Assembly (NCBI GenBank): GCA_023807065.1
Contig: JAJJLU010003662.1
Location: 1-40,839 of the forward strand
DNA from: Isotricha intestinalis
Lineage: Eukaryota; Ciliophora; Litostomatea; Vestibuliferida; Isotrichidae
Reading direction: 5' to 3'
DNA: 40,839 nucleotides
How positions within the stretch are numbered: position 1 is the first letter of the stretch; each line of letters starts with the position of its first letter. The position numbers were made by a program, and so were the translations under genes. Under the pieces are notes generated by a model. That model was not told the DNA's origin. It saw only the letters and a list, made by a program, of their open reading frames with translations, and searched no databases. This document shows, piece after piece, positions 1 to 9,138 of the stretch.

Positions 1-604
1 TCCCCAATTTGATGTGTCATTAGTTTAGGATGATATAAATGTTTTATTATTTGAAAAATATAAATAATTAATAAATTATTCTTAATATCTATTCAAGTTA
101 AAAGATGAAAATGTAAATACAAAAATTAAAAATTTTTATTTTCTTAAATATTTTGCTTAATAATATTTAAAAATATAAATTGTTTAATATTGAAAAAATA
201 AAATCAAGGAATAAACATCATTTAAATTATTTTAAGAAACTTTGAAAAATTTATATGGAAATTATATTGTAAAAAGAAATTGTTTAAATTTTTCATTTTT
301 TATTATGTTAAAAATGTAATGATGATTAAATACATAATTATATATTTATATTTTTAATTGACTTTAGAATAATTAATATTATAAATTTTGAAATAAATAT
401 CATTTAATTTATTTTTAGAAAGATTATCAATATTTATAAAATTAAAAAAATATTTTGAAGAAATAAATAAATAATATATTTAATGTAAGATATAAATCGA
501 GCTGATTATTTAAAAATAATTTTAATATATTATTTGTTTTAATATTAATAAATTATTTATGAAATATTCTATAATTGAATAAATTGAATATCATTTCAAA
601 ACAT
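1..604. other. AT-rich spacer, no gene seen
   Basis: Very A+T-rich spacer at the 3' side of the minus-strand ART/DUF285 gene. No reading frame of useful length is visible on either strand. Two loosely similar segments, about 211-240 and 392-421, share the pattern ATAAAYATCATTTAA followed by a T-rich stretch and AAGAAA. They could be a decayed repeat or chance similarity in low-complexity sequence. Confidence 0.5.
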
Positions 605-3064
605 TTAAAATTCTTGTTCATTAAGCATATCATTCATATTTAGAACATTATTAGTATTAAAATTAGATAAATTTAAAGAAATTAAAGTAGAAAAATTTGA
701 GAACATATAAATCATATTTTGAACATTATTAATATTAAAATTAGATAAATTTAAAGAAATTAAAGAAGAACATTCATAAAACATACCTTTCATATCTTTA
801 ACATTATTATTATTAAAATTAGATAAATTTAAAGAAGTTAAAGAAGAACATAATTGAAACATAACACTCATATTTTGAACATTAATAGTATTAAAATTAG
901 ATAAATTTAAAGAAGTTAAAGAAGAACAATCACTAAACATACCACTCATATCTTGAACATTAATAGTATTAAAATTAGATAAATTTAAAGAAGTTAAAGA
1001 AGAACATTTATTAAACATAGCTTTCATATCTTTAACATTAATAGTATTAAAATTAGATAGATTGAAAGAAGTTAAAGAAAAACATTCACTAAACATATAA
1101 CTCATATCTTTAACATTATTAGTATTAAAATTAGATATATTTAAAGAAGTTAAAGAAGAACATTTATTAAACATAGCTTTCATATCTTTAACATTATTAG
1201 TATTAAAATTAGATAAATTTAAAGAAGTTAAAGAAAAACATTCACTAAACATATAACTCATATCTTTAACATTATTAGTATTAAAATTAGATAAATTTAA
1301 AGAAGTTAAAGAAGAACATTCATAGAACATATAACTCATATTATTAACATTATTAGTTTTAAAATTAGATAAATTTAAAGAAATTAAAGAAGAACATCCA
1401 TAGAACATATAACTCATATCTTTGACATTCTTAGTTTTAAAATTAGATAAATTTAAAGAAGTTAAAGAAGAACATTCATAGAACATAAAATTTGTATTTT
1501 TTAAAGAAGTGTTTGAAATTATTTTAATCTCATTTTTATCTTCTTTTTCAAATATATATTCATAACAAAAATCTATTTTTTTATCATTTAAATATATTTC
1601 ACAATTTTCTTTTATTTCTTTTTCATTTTCTATTGCTTTATTATTTTTCCAATCCCTGTAAGGATCTTTTCTTTTAACTTCTTCATAAGAATTTAATATT
1701 TGAATTTTTTTATTTATTTTATCTATTTCAATATCATATTCACATATAATTTCATTAATATTATAAATTCCTAAATCTTCTAATATTATTTTTGTGTAAT
1801 TTAGTTCATAACAAATTTTTTTAATCAAAAAACAAGAAAATGGGAAAAATAATATTTCTTTTCTTTCTGGATAAAAAGAAAAAGAAGATAAATTTGCATT
1901 ACTATTATTTTTTTTATTAATTTCAAGTTCAAATAATACACTTGAATATCCTTCTTTTTTATTTGTTATATAATTTCTTATATCTTGTATTGCCACATCT
2001 CTTATCTCACTAAAAAATAAATAAATTTTTGAACATACCATAATTTTAGGTTGTTTATTATTTGAATTTCCTTCTTTAGAATATAATTCCATAATTTCTT
2101 TCATTTCATTATTTTTCATGATTGAACCTCTAAATAAATGTTGATTACCTTTATATGAATATTTTTTTAATCCTGAATATAATATTCGTACAAAAGTATT
2201 ATATGGTTCATTTTTTAATTGCATTAAATTCCAATTTATACTTGAAAAAAAAGATGTTTTCAAAGTTAAAACACTTGCCCAACATTTGGTTATTATTTCA
2301 TCAGAAAAATTTAATTTGATTAATTTAAAAATTAATTCATTTATTCTTTCATCTTTACCAAAATTTTTTAATAAAAAAATATTAAAATTATTAATTTCTG
2401 AATGACTTACTTTTTTATTTTCCCTTATTTTTTTATATAAAGAAGATAATATTAATTCTTCAAATTTTTCAATATATTCATAACTAAAACAATAATTATA
2501 ATCTATTAATTTTTCTAAATTACCTTTATTATCTGGTTGTACGTCTTCTAAACATTTGTTTATTAGATTATTAATGTTTTCAAAATTTGATGTAATATTT
2601 TCAATATTAATTAAATTATTATTTAAATCTTCGGAATATTCTTTTTGAAGAAGATTAATTATAAAATCTTTATGATTTGTAAATATAATATGATTTGGAA
2701 TAATACTTAATAAATCAATTTGCTTTTTGAAAAGTGTTAAATAATCTCCAATTAATTTTCCACTTATTATTATAATAACAATATCAAATTTAATTAATTT
2801 CATTCTTTCAAATAATGAATTTATATCTATAAATTGTTCAACAATATATCCATATTGACTATTTATTTGAGAACAATACTTTTGGTTTTCTTCATTCTTT
2901 ATATTTTGGTCTACCCAAAAAATAGTTTTCTTTGAAGGAGGGGTGATTAATTTGTAATTTTTTGATTGCTGGGTGATTAATTTGTTATTTTTTGATTGCT
3001 GGGTGATTAATTTGTTATTGTTTGAGGCTGATTTTTTCTTTTTTAATGAGATACAAATTCCCAT
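605..3064 (-). CDS. Receiver-like / ADP-ribosyltransferase-like / DUF285 repeat protein
   Basis: 819 residues, TAA stop. The N-terminus MGICISLKKKK fits an N-myristoylation signal (Gly2, Ser6) with Cys4 available for palmitoylation and a basic patch, so membrane anchoring is inferred. Three 10-residue repeats follow (16-45). Residues 47-135 look like a receiver/Rossmann-like fold (IFWVDQN start, hydrophobic strand, then IISG). Residues about 295-420 resemble a mono-ADP-ribosyltransferase: LFRG with Arg312, an (I/F)YLFFS strand with Ser352, and a YPERKEILFFP segment with Glu403 as the likely catalytic Glu. The residue two before it is Arg401, not the Gln/Glu of arginine-specific enzymes. Residues 524-809 are eleven 26-residue DUF285/BspA-type repeats (pattern M..MF..CSSL.SLNLSNF.T.NV). 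By family knowledge the repeats form a leucine-rich-like surface. The substrate is unknown and catalysis is unproven. The domain calls are from motif reading. Confidence 0.8.
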   Translation of the reverse strand: MGICISLKKKKSASNNNKLITQQSKNNKLITQQSKNYKLITPPSKKTIFWVDQNIKNEENQKYCSQINSQYGYIVEQFIDINSLFERMKLIKFDIVIIIISGKLIGDYLTLFKKQIDLLSIIPNHIIFTNHKDFIINLLQKEYSEDLNNNLINIENITSNFENINNLINKCLEDVQPDNKGNLEKLIDYNYCFSYEYIEKFEELILSSLYKKIRENKKVSHSEINNFNIFLLKNFGKDERINELIFKLIKLNFSDEIITKCWASVLTLKTSFFSSINWNLMQLKNEPYNTFVRILYSGLKKYSYKGNQHLFRGSIMKNNEMKEIMELYSKEGNSNNKQPKIMVCSKIYLFFSEIRDVAIQDIRNYITNKKEGYSSVLFELEINKKNNSNANLSSFSFYPERKEILFFPFSCFLIKKICYELNYTKIILEDLGIYNINEIICEYDIEIDKINKKIQILNSYEEVKRKDPYRDWKNNKAIENEKEIKENCEIYLNDKKIDFCYEYIFEKEDKNEIKIISNTSLKNTNFMFYECSSLTSLNLSNFKTKNVKDMSYMFYGCSSLISLNLSNFKTNNVNNMSYMFYECSSLTSLNLSNFNTNNVKDMSYMFSECFSLTSLNLSNFNTNNVKDMKAMFNKCSSLTSLNISNFNTNNVKDMSYMFSECFSLTSFNLSNFNTINVKDMKAMFNKCSSLTSLNLSNFNTINVQDMSGMFSDCSSLTSLNLSNFNTINVQNMSVMFQLCSSLTSLNLSNFNNNNVKDMKGMFYECSSLISLNLSNFNINNVQNMIYMFSNFSTLISLNLSNFNTNNVLNMNDMLNEQEF
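638..1495 (-). repeat. Eleven 78-bp in-frame repeats (DUF285/BspA type)
   Basis: Eleven uninterrupted 78-bp units encode 26-residue repeats filling the C-terminal third of the protein. Units 4+5 (1106-1261) and 6+7 (950-1105) are nearly the same 156-bp block, with about six differences by eye, so the array recently grew by a two-unit duplication. Confidence 0.9.
2930..3019 (-). repeat. Three 30-bp in-frame tandem repeats
   Basis: Three 30-bp units encode the 10-residue pattern N(N/Y)KLIT(QQ/PP)SK immediately after the lipidation-type N-terminus. Near-identity at the DNA level suggests recent slippage. The segment may act as a flexible spacer. Confidence 0.85.
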
Positions 3065-3167
3065 TTTTCTTTTTTATTTTTTTTAATTAGATTTTTATTG
3101 AATTTTTTTTAAGTATATTTATTTTTAGTTGAATGTTATTTAATTTATAGATTATATTATATTGTAT

Positions 3168-3590
3168 TTAGTGTTTTATATATTTAATTTTTGAATTATC
3201 TTTTTTTAAAGTTTTAGATTTATATCCTTGATTTTTAAATTGATTTATTTGTTGATTTAATTCTTCATTTTCATCATATTTACCAAAAGTTCCAGCATAA
3301 TTAAATAATCATTGTCCCCTTTTTAAAAGAAAATATCCAGGATAAATAAGATATAAATACCAAAATTTCCAATGGCAATTAATTAATATTTCAAATAGAC
3401 AATTTAATCCTGATACATAAAATAAATAAGATATGAACTATCTTCCTCTAAATAAATTTAATAATTGAAATAAGAAATAATTCATTATTGATAAAAAAGA
3501 AAAACCTCTATTTGTTTTTTTTGTGAATATTTTATTATTGAAATTTAATAAATATAAATTCTTTCATATTTCTTTTATTTGAAAATATAT
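3168..3590 (-). pseudogene. Decayed TMEM208/SND2-like gene
   Basis: One minus-strand frame ending at a TAA at 3168-3170 reads as a membrane protein. A core of the form W-K-F-W-Y-L-Y-L-I-Y-P-G-Y resembles the last membrane hairpin of TMEM208/SND2, an ER protein of the SRP-independent targeting pathway. A hydrophilic tail follows. The frame is broken by TGA at 3309-3311 and TAG at 3438-3440, and by another TGA at 3564-3566 with a possible frame change near there. The segment that links the membrane pairs in TMEM208 seems to be missing. All three stop codons end other genes here, so the stops look real. No good GT–AG intron removes both. It could instead be a poorly assembled live gene. The family call is from memory. 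Confidence 0.4.
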
Positions 3591-3861
3591 TGATTAATTT
3601 TCTTCTGTCTTTATATGATATAAAATAATAAGTTTTATATAATTATTTTAATATAATGCAAAATTAATTATTCTTAATTTCTATAATAATTATTTTCACA
3701 CGTCATTTTTTTTATTTTTTAAATTATTTTCTTTGCTGACGTAATTAAACATTGATACATAAAAGCATTTATTCAAAACATAACAAAAAAGTATATTATT
3801 TTTATTAAAATTAAAAATTTCCAAATTAGATATAAGCCATTTATATAATTTCTTTATTATA
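3591..3861. promoter_or_regulatory. Spacer with two TGACGT-type motifs upstream of the AT-hook gene
   Basis: The 5' flank of the AT-hook gene holds ACACGTCA at 3697-3704 and TGACGTAA at 3737-3744, both resembling CRE/bZIP half-sites. Such motifs should be rare in sequence this A+T-rich. A further AACGTCA lies just 3' of the gene near 4705. Regulatory use is an inference. Confidence 0.25.
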
Positions 3862-4647
3862 ATGATATATCAAAATCAAAATTTTAATTGTCATTCTTCG
3901 GATTTTTTAGAGGAGAAAATATATTCTGAGCTTGAAAAAAATTATCATAATATACAGAAATTATTAGATATTATAAAAGCCAGATTTCAAATAATAAATG
4001 AAGTTTTTCCTCAAAAACAATATTCTCAAAACTCAGAAATCTCTGTTTTAAACAAATCCAGAGGAAGACCAAAAAAAAATGATGAAACAAAAAATTTTCA
4101 AGTACATTCTAAAATGTCTTTTGATAATATATGTCAAAAATTAAAAGTTTTATATCATTGTTTCTTAATTAATTTATGTAATGATTTTATTAAATCTGCT
4201 TATAAAGGATTTCAAAAATTTAGAATAAGAAAAGTTTCAAGTTCAATGACTCAAAATGTAACTAAAAAATATAATCAAAAATTATCAAATTGGAATTTAA
4301 AAGAATTTTTTTCTCATAAAATTAGTACTAAATATAAAAGACTTTCTGAGAATAAAAATGAAGAAAATATAAATAAATTATGTTTCTTTAAACCAAATTT
4401 AAAAAGTTTATTTATGATGAATTATTTTGATGTTTATAAAAATTTTTTTGTATATGGGAATAGAGAAGAACTTAAAATTCAATTTGGAATAAGTGAAAAA
4501 ACTTTATTGCTTAATGATTACTTAAAAAAAATTAGTCAAAAAGAATCCGAAGAATATGTTAAGAAAATGGAAAGTATAGCAAAAGGAAGATTTATGATTT
4601 TATTAGAAAAAGGAAAAGAAATTTATAATTTTAATGATAATTCTTGA
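3862..4647 (+). CDS. AT-hook-like protein of unnamed family
   Basis: 261 residues, TGA stop. Residues about 67-74 read SRGRPKKN, an AT-hook-like GRP core that in known proteins binds the minor groove of AT-rich DNA. The region after it (about 85-200) has the order H.K.S.DNI..K.K, a hydrophobic helix, K.S..Y, then MNYFDVYKNFF. It looks like a conserved helical domain. I recall similar proteins, a basic GRPKK-like patch before such a domain, as multigene families in protists, but I cannot name the family. A DNA-associated nuclear role is inferred from the AT-hook only. The first ATG after upstream stops is used. It lies between the TMEM208-like remnant and a 600-bp spacer. Confidence 0.75.
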   Translation: MIYQNQNFNCHSSDFLEEKIYSELEKNYHNIQKLLDIIKARFQIINEVFPQKQYSQNSEISVLNKSRGRPKKNDETKNFQVHSKMSFDNICQKLKVLYHCFLINLCNDFIKSAYKGFQKFRIRKVSSSMTQNVTKKYNQKLSNWNLKEFFSHKISTKYKRLSENKNEENINKLCFFKPNLKSLFMMNYFDVYKNFFVYGNREELKIQFGISEKTLLLNDYLKKISQKESEEYVKKMESIAKGRFMILLEKGKEIYNFNDNS

Positions 4648-5250
4648 ATTGATAATAATCAATCTCTTAAAAAAAAAATGAATAAATTGTTTTTTATTTA
4701 TTTTAACGTCATTAATAATAATTTTTTATGAAAGTAATATAAAAATTCAATAAATGGTATATTAAATTATGGTATATTAAATTATTATTCAAAATTGAAA
4801 AATAATAAGGAATAATTTTATTTATTTATAATTAATTCTATTAAAAAATTTAATTAAAAACATGTTTATTGTCTTGATTTAATACACAAATCTTTACAAA
4901 AAAATTAATAAGTCTGAAATTTATATATACATCTTTAATTTTAATCTTTAATATAATTTCTTTAATTAATTCATTTCATTAAAATATATTTTAATAATAA
5001 TAAATTTTCTTAAATGAAATTAAAATTATTTTAATTTGGATTCGAATATCATTTTAACTTTTAAATTTATCTTAACAAATTATCATTTTTAATTTAATTA
5101 TAAATATTGTTTGAAAAAGAATTCTTTCATATTATATATTTATTAGTTTCATGAAAATGATAACTCATTTTCTAATAAATTAAAAAAATTTAAAAAAATT
5201 TTTTAAAAAATTCAATTTAATTATTTATTAACAATTTAAAAAAAATTTTA
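4648..5250. other. Convergent spacer, no gene seen
   Basis: This lies between two converging genes. It contains a perfect 15-bp direct tandem duplication (ATGGTATATTAAATT) at 4754-4783 and an AACGTCA motif near 4705. The rest is A/T runs with no supportable coding frame. Confidence 0.5.
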
Positions 5251-7557
5251 TTAATTTTCTTTTGAATCAAAATTATATTTTTTCTTTAAATGATCAATTT
5301 CAAGTTCATTTATATGATAATTATTATAGTTATTTCCTTCAAAAAGTTTTTTATAATATTCTCTTACATTAGTAAAATAATTATCATTTATATTATTTAC
5401 TTTATTATTATCATTGTCATTTTTAAAATAATTAATCCTATAATCAGAATATTTTTTATATAAATCATTTAAATCTTGAAGATTAGAAACACCTTGAGGA
5501 ATAGTTTGAAAAACTTGTGAATTATCATAAAGTTTATTATTTCCTTTAAAAGAATCATCTCTTTTATAATAATTATTAATTATTTTTGGATTACTAAATG
5601 AACTATTATTACTTAAATAATTATTAACAGGTTTTTTAATATATTTATATCTTTCTAAATTAAAGTTTGGAACTCTATAACTATTATCTCTTTCAAATAT
5701 TTTTTCATTTGGATACTTATTATATAAATCTGTTACTGGAATATTTTCTATTTTTCTTTCTCTTTTGTTTTTATCTTGAAATGTATTATATTTATAAAAT
5801 AAATTCCCTTTTTTTATATTTGCAGTTGTTTTATGATTATATTTTTTTTTCTTGAATAAATTATCATTTGAAAATAAAGGTTGTCTTTGGATAAAATTAT
5901 TATTATTTTTCAATATTCTTTCACTGTTTAATAAGTTTGTTGTTGTTTTTATATAATTATTTGAAGAATTTATTCCTTTTTTATTTGGAGTTAATGTTGG
6001 ATTATATGTATAATAATTATATGGATTTTCTAATTCAAAATTATAATTTTTTGTTTCTTCTTTTTCTATTTCTACAGGATTTGCTGATTTTAATTTTATT
6101 TCTTCTATATTATTTTTATTATTTATTGAATTATTGATTTTCACTGAATTTGAATTTTCAACAATAATTTTTTCTGAGTTAATATTATCAAATAATTCTG
6201 TTTTCAAAGAATCAATATTGAACTCTAATGAATCTTTTATTAAATTATTTTTATTATTTTCATTATTATTTTCATTTATATCATTAAATATCAAATCGTT
6301 ATTATTTTTTAAACTATTTGTATTTTCTTTATTATCTTCTATATTTATTTTATTACTATTTATTTCATCATTAATATCATTTTCTTTGAATTCATATTTT
6401 TTTTCTTCAATTTCAGTAATATTTTTTTTTTCTTCAATTTCAATCATATTTTTTTTTTCTTCTAAATTACTCTCTTCATATTTTTTATCATTCATTTCTT
6501 TTTTTTCTTTTTCAATTTTAATTATATTATTAATATCTTCTTTAATTTGATTTTTTTTTTCTTCGATAATTTCTTTTTGATTATTTTTATTATCACTATT
6601 ATTTTTTTTTCCAGTACTTTTCCTTTCTTTATTATCACTTTTATTTTTATCTTTTTCATTGATTTCACATTGTTTAATCATATCTTCAGTGGGATTTTCA
6701 ATTAAATAAGCAGCAGCTTTCATTCCATTAAAAGGAAAAGAATTTCTTAAAACTGGAGGAGGTAAAATAATTAAACATGGAGTTTTTTCATTTCCAAAAC
6801 CTTCAATTGATTGATATTCACTTTTATCATAATAATAATATTCTATTTTCCTCTTTTCATATGGTAATATATTAAAAGTTAATAATGGCTCATGTAATAA
6901 CATATGTAAACATACATTAAATAATCCTCTTAATAATATATCAAATTGTTTATCTTTTATTGATTCTTCTAAATCTTTTTGATTAAATTCAATTTTATAT
7001 GATAAACTTTTTTTTTTTAATTGATTTTTTATATTTTGATAATTTTCTTTTGATAATTGAAAAATTTCAAAGAAATGTTCTTGAAAAAAAGGAATAAATT
7101 TAGAAATAATTTGTAATCTTTTTTCTTTTGATTCTACTTTAACTCCTAAACAAATTAATAAAGAATCAACTTTTTTTTCTATTAAGTCTTTTGTTTCATT
7201 ATATACTATAATAGTTAAATCTTGGCAAATATGAGAAATAAAAATAAAATTATTTATACAATTATCAAATGGTGCTAATAATTCAGTTCCTATTAAATTT
7301 TCCCAATTTTTTTTAAATTCTGAAGGAAGGAAAAATTGAACTGAAGTATTATTTCCTCCTCTTTTATTTTCATTTAATGATTCTAATAATTTTTTATTTG
7401 ATGTTTCTAAGGTTTTTATTTTTGATTCATATTGAAGTAAATTTTTTTCTAATGTTTTATAATTGTTTTTGTAAAATTCAAATTCTTCTTCTTTGTTTGT
7501 AAATTTTTGACTTCTAGAATCTGTTAAAGAAATTTCAGAAAGAATACTATTCTCCAT
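5251..7557 (-). CDS. Unnamed helical-domain protein with Asn/Lys/Glu-rich tail
   Basis: 768 residues, TAA stop. Residues about 20-66 form a short coiled coil. Residues about 75-310 look like a folded, mostly helical domain. It begins SEFKKNWENLIG, contains GLFNVCLHMLLHEPLLTFN, a YYYYDKSEYQSIEGFG stretch, and ends with PPPVLRNSFPFNGMKAAAY. From about 315 to 560 the chain is low-complexity E/K/N. The rest is basic and Asn/Tyr-rich. I recall a domain with this helical pattern and the ILPPPVLR-type ending in other protists but know no name or function. No membrane segment or enzyme motif is visible. It is divergent from the DUF4485 gene with only 127 bp between start codons, so a shared promoter region is likely. 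Confidence 0.75.
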   Translation of the reverse strand: MENSILSEISLTDSRSQKFTNKEEEFEFYKNNYKTLEKNLLQYESKIKTLETSNKKLLESLNENKRGGNNTSVQFFLPSEFKKNWENLIGTELLAPFDNCINNFIFISHICQDLTIIVYNETKDLIEKKVDSLLICLGVKVESKEKRLQIISKFIPFFQEHFFEIFQLSKENYQNIKNQLKKKSLSYKIEFNQKDLEESIKDKQFDILLRGLFNVCLHMLLHEPLLTFNILPYEKRKIEYYYYDKSEYQSIEGFGNEKTPCLIILPPPVLRNSFPFNGMKAAAYLIENPTEDMIKQCEINEKDKNKSDNKERKSTGKKNNSDNKNNQKEIIEEKKNQIKEDINNIIKIEKEKKEMNDKKYEESNLEEKKNMIEIEEKKNITEIEEKKYEFKENDINDEINSNKINIEDNKENTNSLKNNNDLIFNDINENNNENNKNNLIKDSLEFNIDSLKTELFDNINSEKIIVENSNSVKINNSINNKNNIEEIKLKSANPVEIEKEETKNYNFELENPYNYYTYNPTLTPNKKGINSSNNYIKTTTNLLNSERILKNNNNFIQRQPLFSNDNLFKKKKYNHKTTANIKKGNLFYKYNTFQDKNKRERKIENIPVTDLYNKYPNEKIFERDNSYRVPNFNLERYKYIKKPVNNYLSNNSSFSNPKIINNYYKRDDSFKGNNKLYDNSQVFQTIPQGVSNLQDLNDLYKKYSDYRINYFKNDNDNNKVNNINDNYFTNVREYYKKLFEGNNYNNYHINELEIDHLKKKYNFDSKEN

Positions 7558-7684
7558 TTTAAATTTTTTTTTTACTTTTTTATTTTAGATAATTATATTT
7601 AAAAGTTATATAGATCATATTATATTATTAGTGATAAATATGTAAATTTTCATTTATATTTATATAAAAAAAATAAAGAATAAA
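7558..7684. promoter_or_regulatory. 127-bp divergent promoter region
   Basis: Two start codons point away from each other across 127 bp. Any promoter for both genes must be here or inside a coding region. No specific motif stands out beyond A/T tracts. Confidence 0.4.
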
Positions 7685-8412
7685 ATGGAAAATAACTATT
7701 ATCAAATGGATGAATATGATAAAGAATTTATAGCATTGATTACAGGTAAATAAAAATTAAATATTAAAATATATAATAAATTAAAAAAATTATATTAGAC
7801 ATTCAGCAAAGATATAATGACTTAGATAAACATGATAGATTAAGAATAGAAAGTTGGTGTAAAAAATTATGTCAAGTAACAAATAATATAGAATGGAAAA
7901 AAAATAGAAATTTACATGCAATTTGTTTAATGGATATGATATTAAATAAACGTTTTGAAGAACCTTATAATAAATTTGCACCTGATGGTCCAATTCCAAT
8001 TTTATCAAAAACTTTAGTTAAAAGTAGATTATCAAATAAATTTTGGAAAAGTACTCAAAAATTATATGAACAAATTAATAATCAAGAAAATGAAGATAAT
8101 TATATTGAAGAAAATAATGATAATAATTTTGAAAATGAAGAACAAAATGAAAGATTAAAAGGTTTAAATAAAAATATAAATAAAAATACTAATAATTTTA
8201 ATAATGAAAGAAATTATGAAATTAAAAATAATAAACAAGATAATAGTGAAATTGAAAATATGAAAATGATAATTTCGAAATTACAAAATGATTTAAATAA
8301 AAAAGATTTGATTATTCAAAATCAAAAAGAAGAAAAAGTGAAATTGGAAAAAAGAATTGATGAATTAGAAAAAATGTTATCATCTTTCTTAGCAATGGAT
8401 AAAGGTCAGTAA
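7685..8412 (+). CDS. DUF4485-domain protein (CEP112-like N-terminus), spliced
   Basis: Two exons, 7685-7745 and 7799-8412, give 224 residues ending at TAA. The splice restores a DUF4485 domain at about residues 10-100. Its hallmarks are YDKEF, RIESWCKKLC, WKKNRNLHA, LMDMIL and FAPDGPIPIL. In animals this domain lies at the N-terminus of centrosomal proteins such as CEP112 (family knowledge). Residues about 115-175 are Asn/Glu-rich, and the C-terminus (about 175-215) is a coiled coil. At 224 residues it is much shorter than vertebrate CEP112, so it holds only the domain plus one coil. A centrosome or basal-body role is inferred. Without the splice the domain loses its start, which is the main support for the intron. 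Confidence 0.85.
7746..7798 (+). other. 53-nt GT–AG intron
   Basis: It starts GTAAAT and ends ATTAG, is almost pure A/T and has in-frame stops. Removal joins codons in phase 1 (G|AC) and completes the DUF4485 domain. It sits 61 nt into the coding sequence. Confidence 0.88.
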
Positions 8413-9138
8413 ATTTATTATTATTTTATTATTTAACAAAATATATTAATTTTTTAAAACGAACAATAAATTAAAAAAACTGTAAAAATAAATAATAAAG
8501 AAATAAAATATTAAAATATAATAAAAAATATATTTAATATATGTTAAAATAATAATTAAATTTGATTTTTTTATCTTCAAATTCTTTTTATCTTTTAATT
8601 TCTTTCTTTTTTTTCTTTATTTATATTAAATATATATTCAATAATTATTTTCTTATAGAAGTATTTTGAAATAAATTTATTTTTCTTTTGAAAATATTTA
8701 TATTATAAAGAAAATATAATTATATTTTAACATTTTTATCTCCTCTTTTTTTTTGTTAATCATCTTTTCCACCCATTTATTTAAAATTTCTTTTTTTTTC
8801 TGCTAAAATTCATATTTCTCATTTTTTCATTTTCTATTTCTTTATTTTAATACTTTATTTTTTTCATTCTTTTTGCTTTCTTTTTAAATAATCAGTTTTC
8901 TTTTTCTTTCTTTTTTTTATTTCTTATAATTTATATATTGATTTTTCCTAATTTTTCTTTTTTAAAAGTTTTTTATTTTTGTTCTGAACTTATATTAAAT
9001 AATACAATAGCTCTTAAATAATGAAGATTTATATGGGAAATTAATATATTATAAACGAAAAAAATAAAAAATAAAAAAAATTTATAAATATTATTATAAT
9101 AATTAATATACATCAAAAATTATTAATGAAAAAAAATT
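8413..9138. other. Convergent spacer with long pyrimidine-rich tract
   Basis: This lies between the converging DUF4485 and kinesin genes. From about 8560 to 8990 the plus strand is strongly T/C-rich (runs of TTTCTTT) with little A or G. That gives a marked strand bias but no supportable reading frame. It may hold 3' UTR and termination signals of both genes. Confidence 0.5.

Noticed and set aside
1..15. CCCCAA near the left edge as telomere repeat
   Set aside because: It is a single occurrence with no tandem repeat.
3309..3440. TGA read as Trp and TAG as Gln (alternative genetic code) to rescue the TMEM208-like frame
   Set aside because: Long genes use TGG for Trp throughout and end cleanly at TGA or TAG elsewhere, so the stops are taken as real.
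6134..6550. Plus-strand 138-residue hydrophobic frame
   Set aside because: It is the antisense of the E/K/N-rich tail of the 5251-7557 gene. The apparent membrane character is an artefact of complementing Glu/Lys codons.
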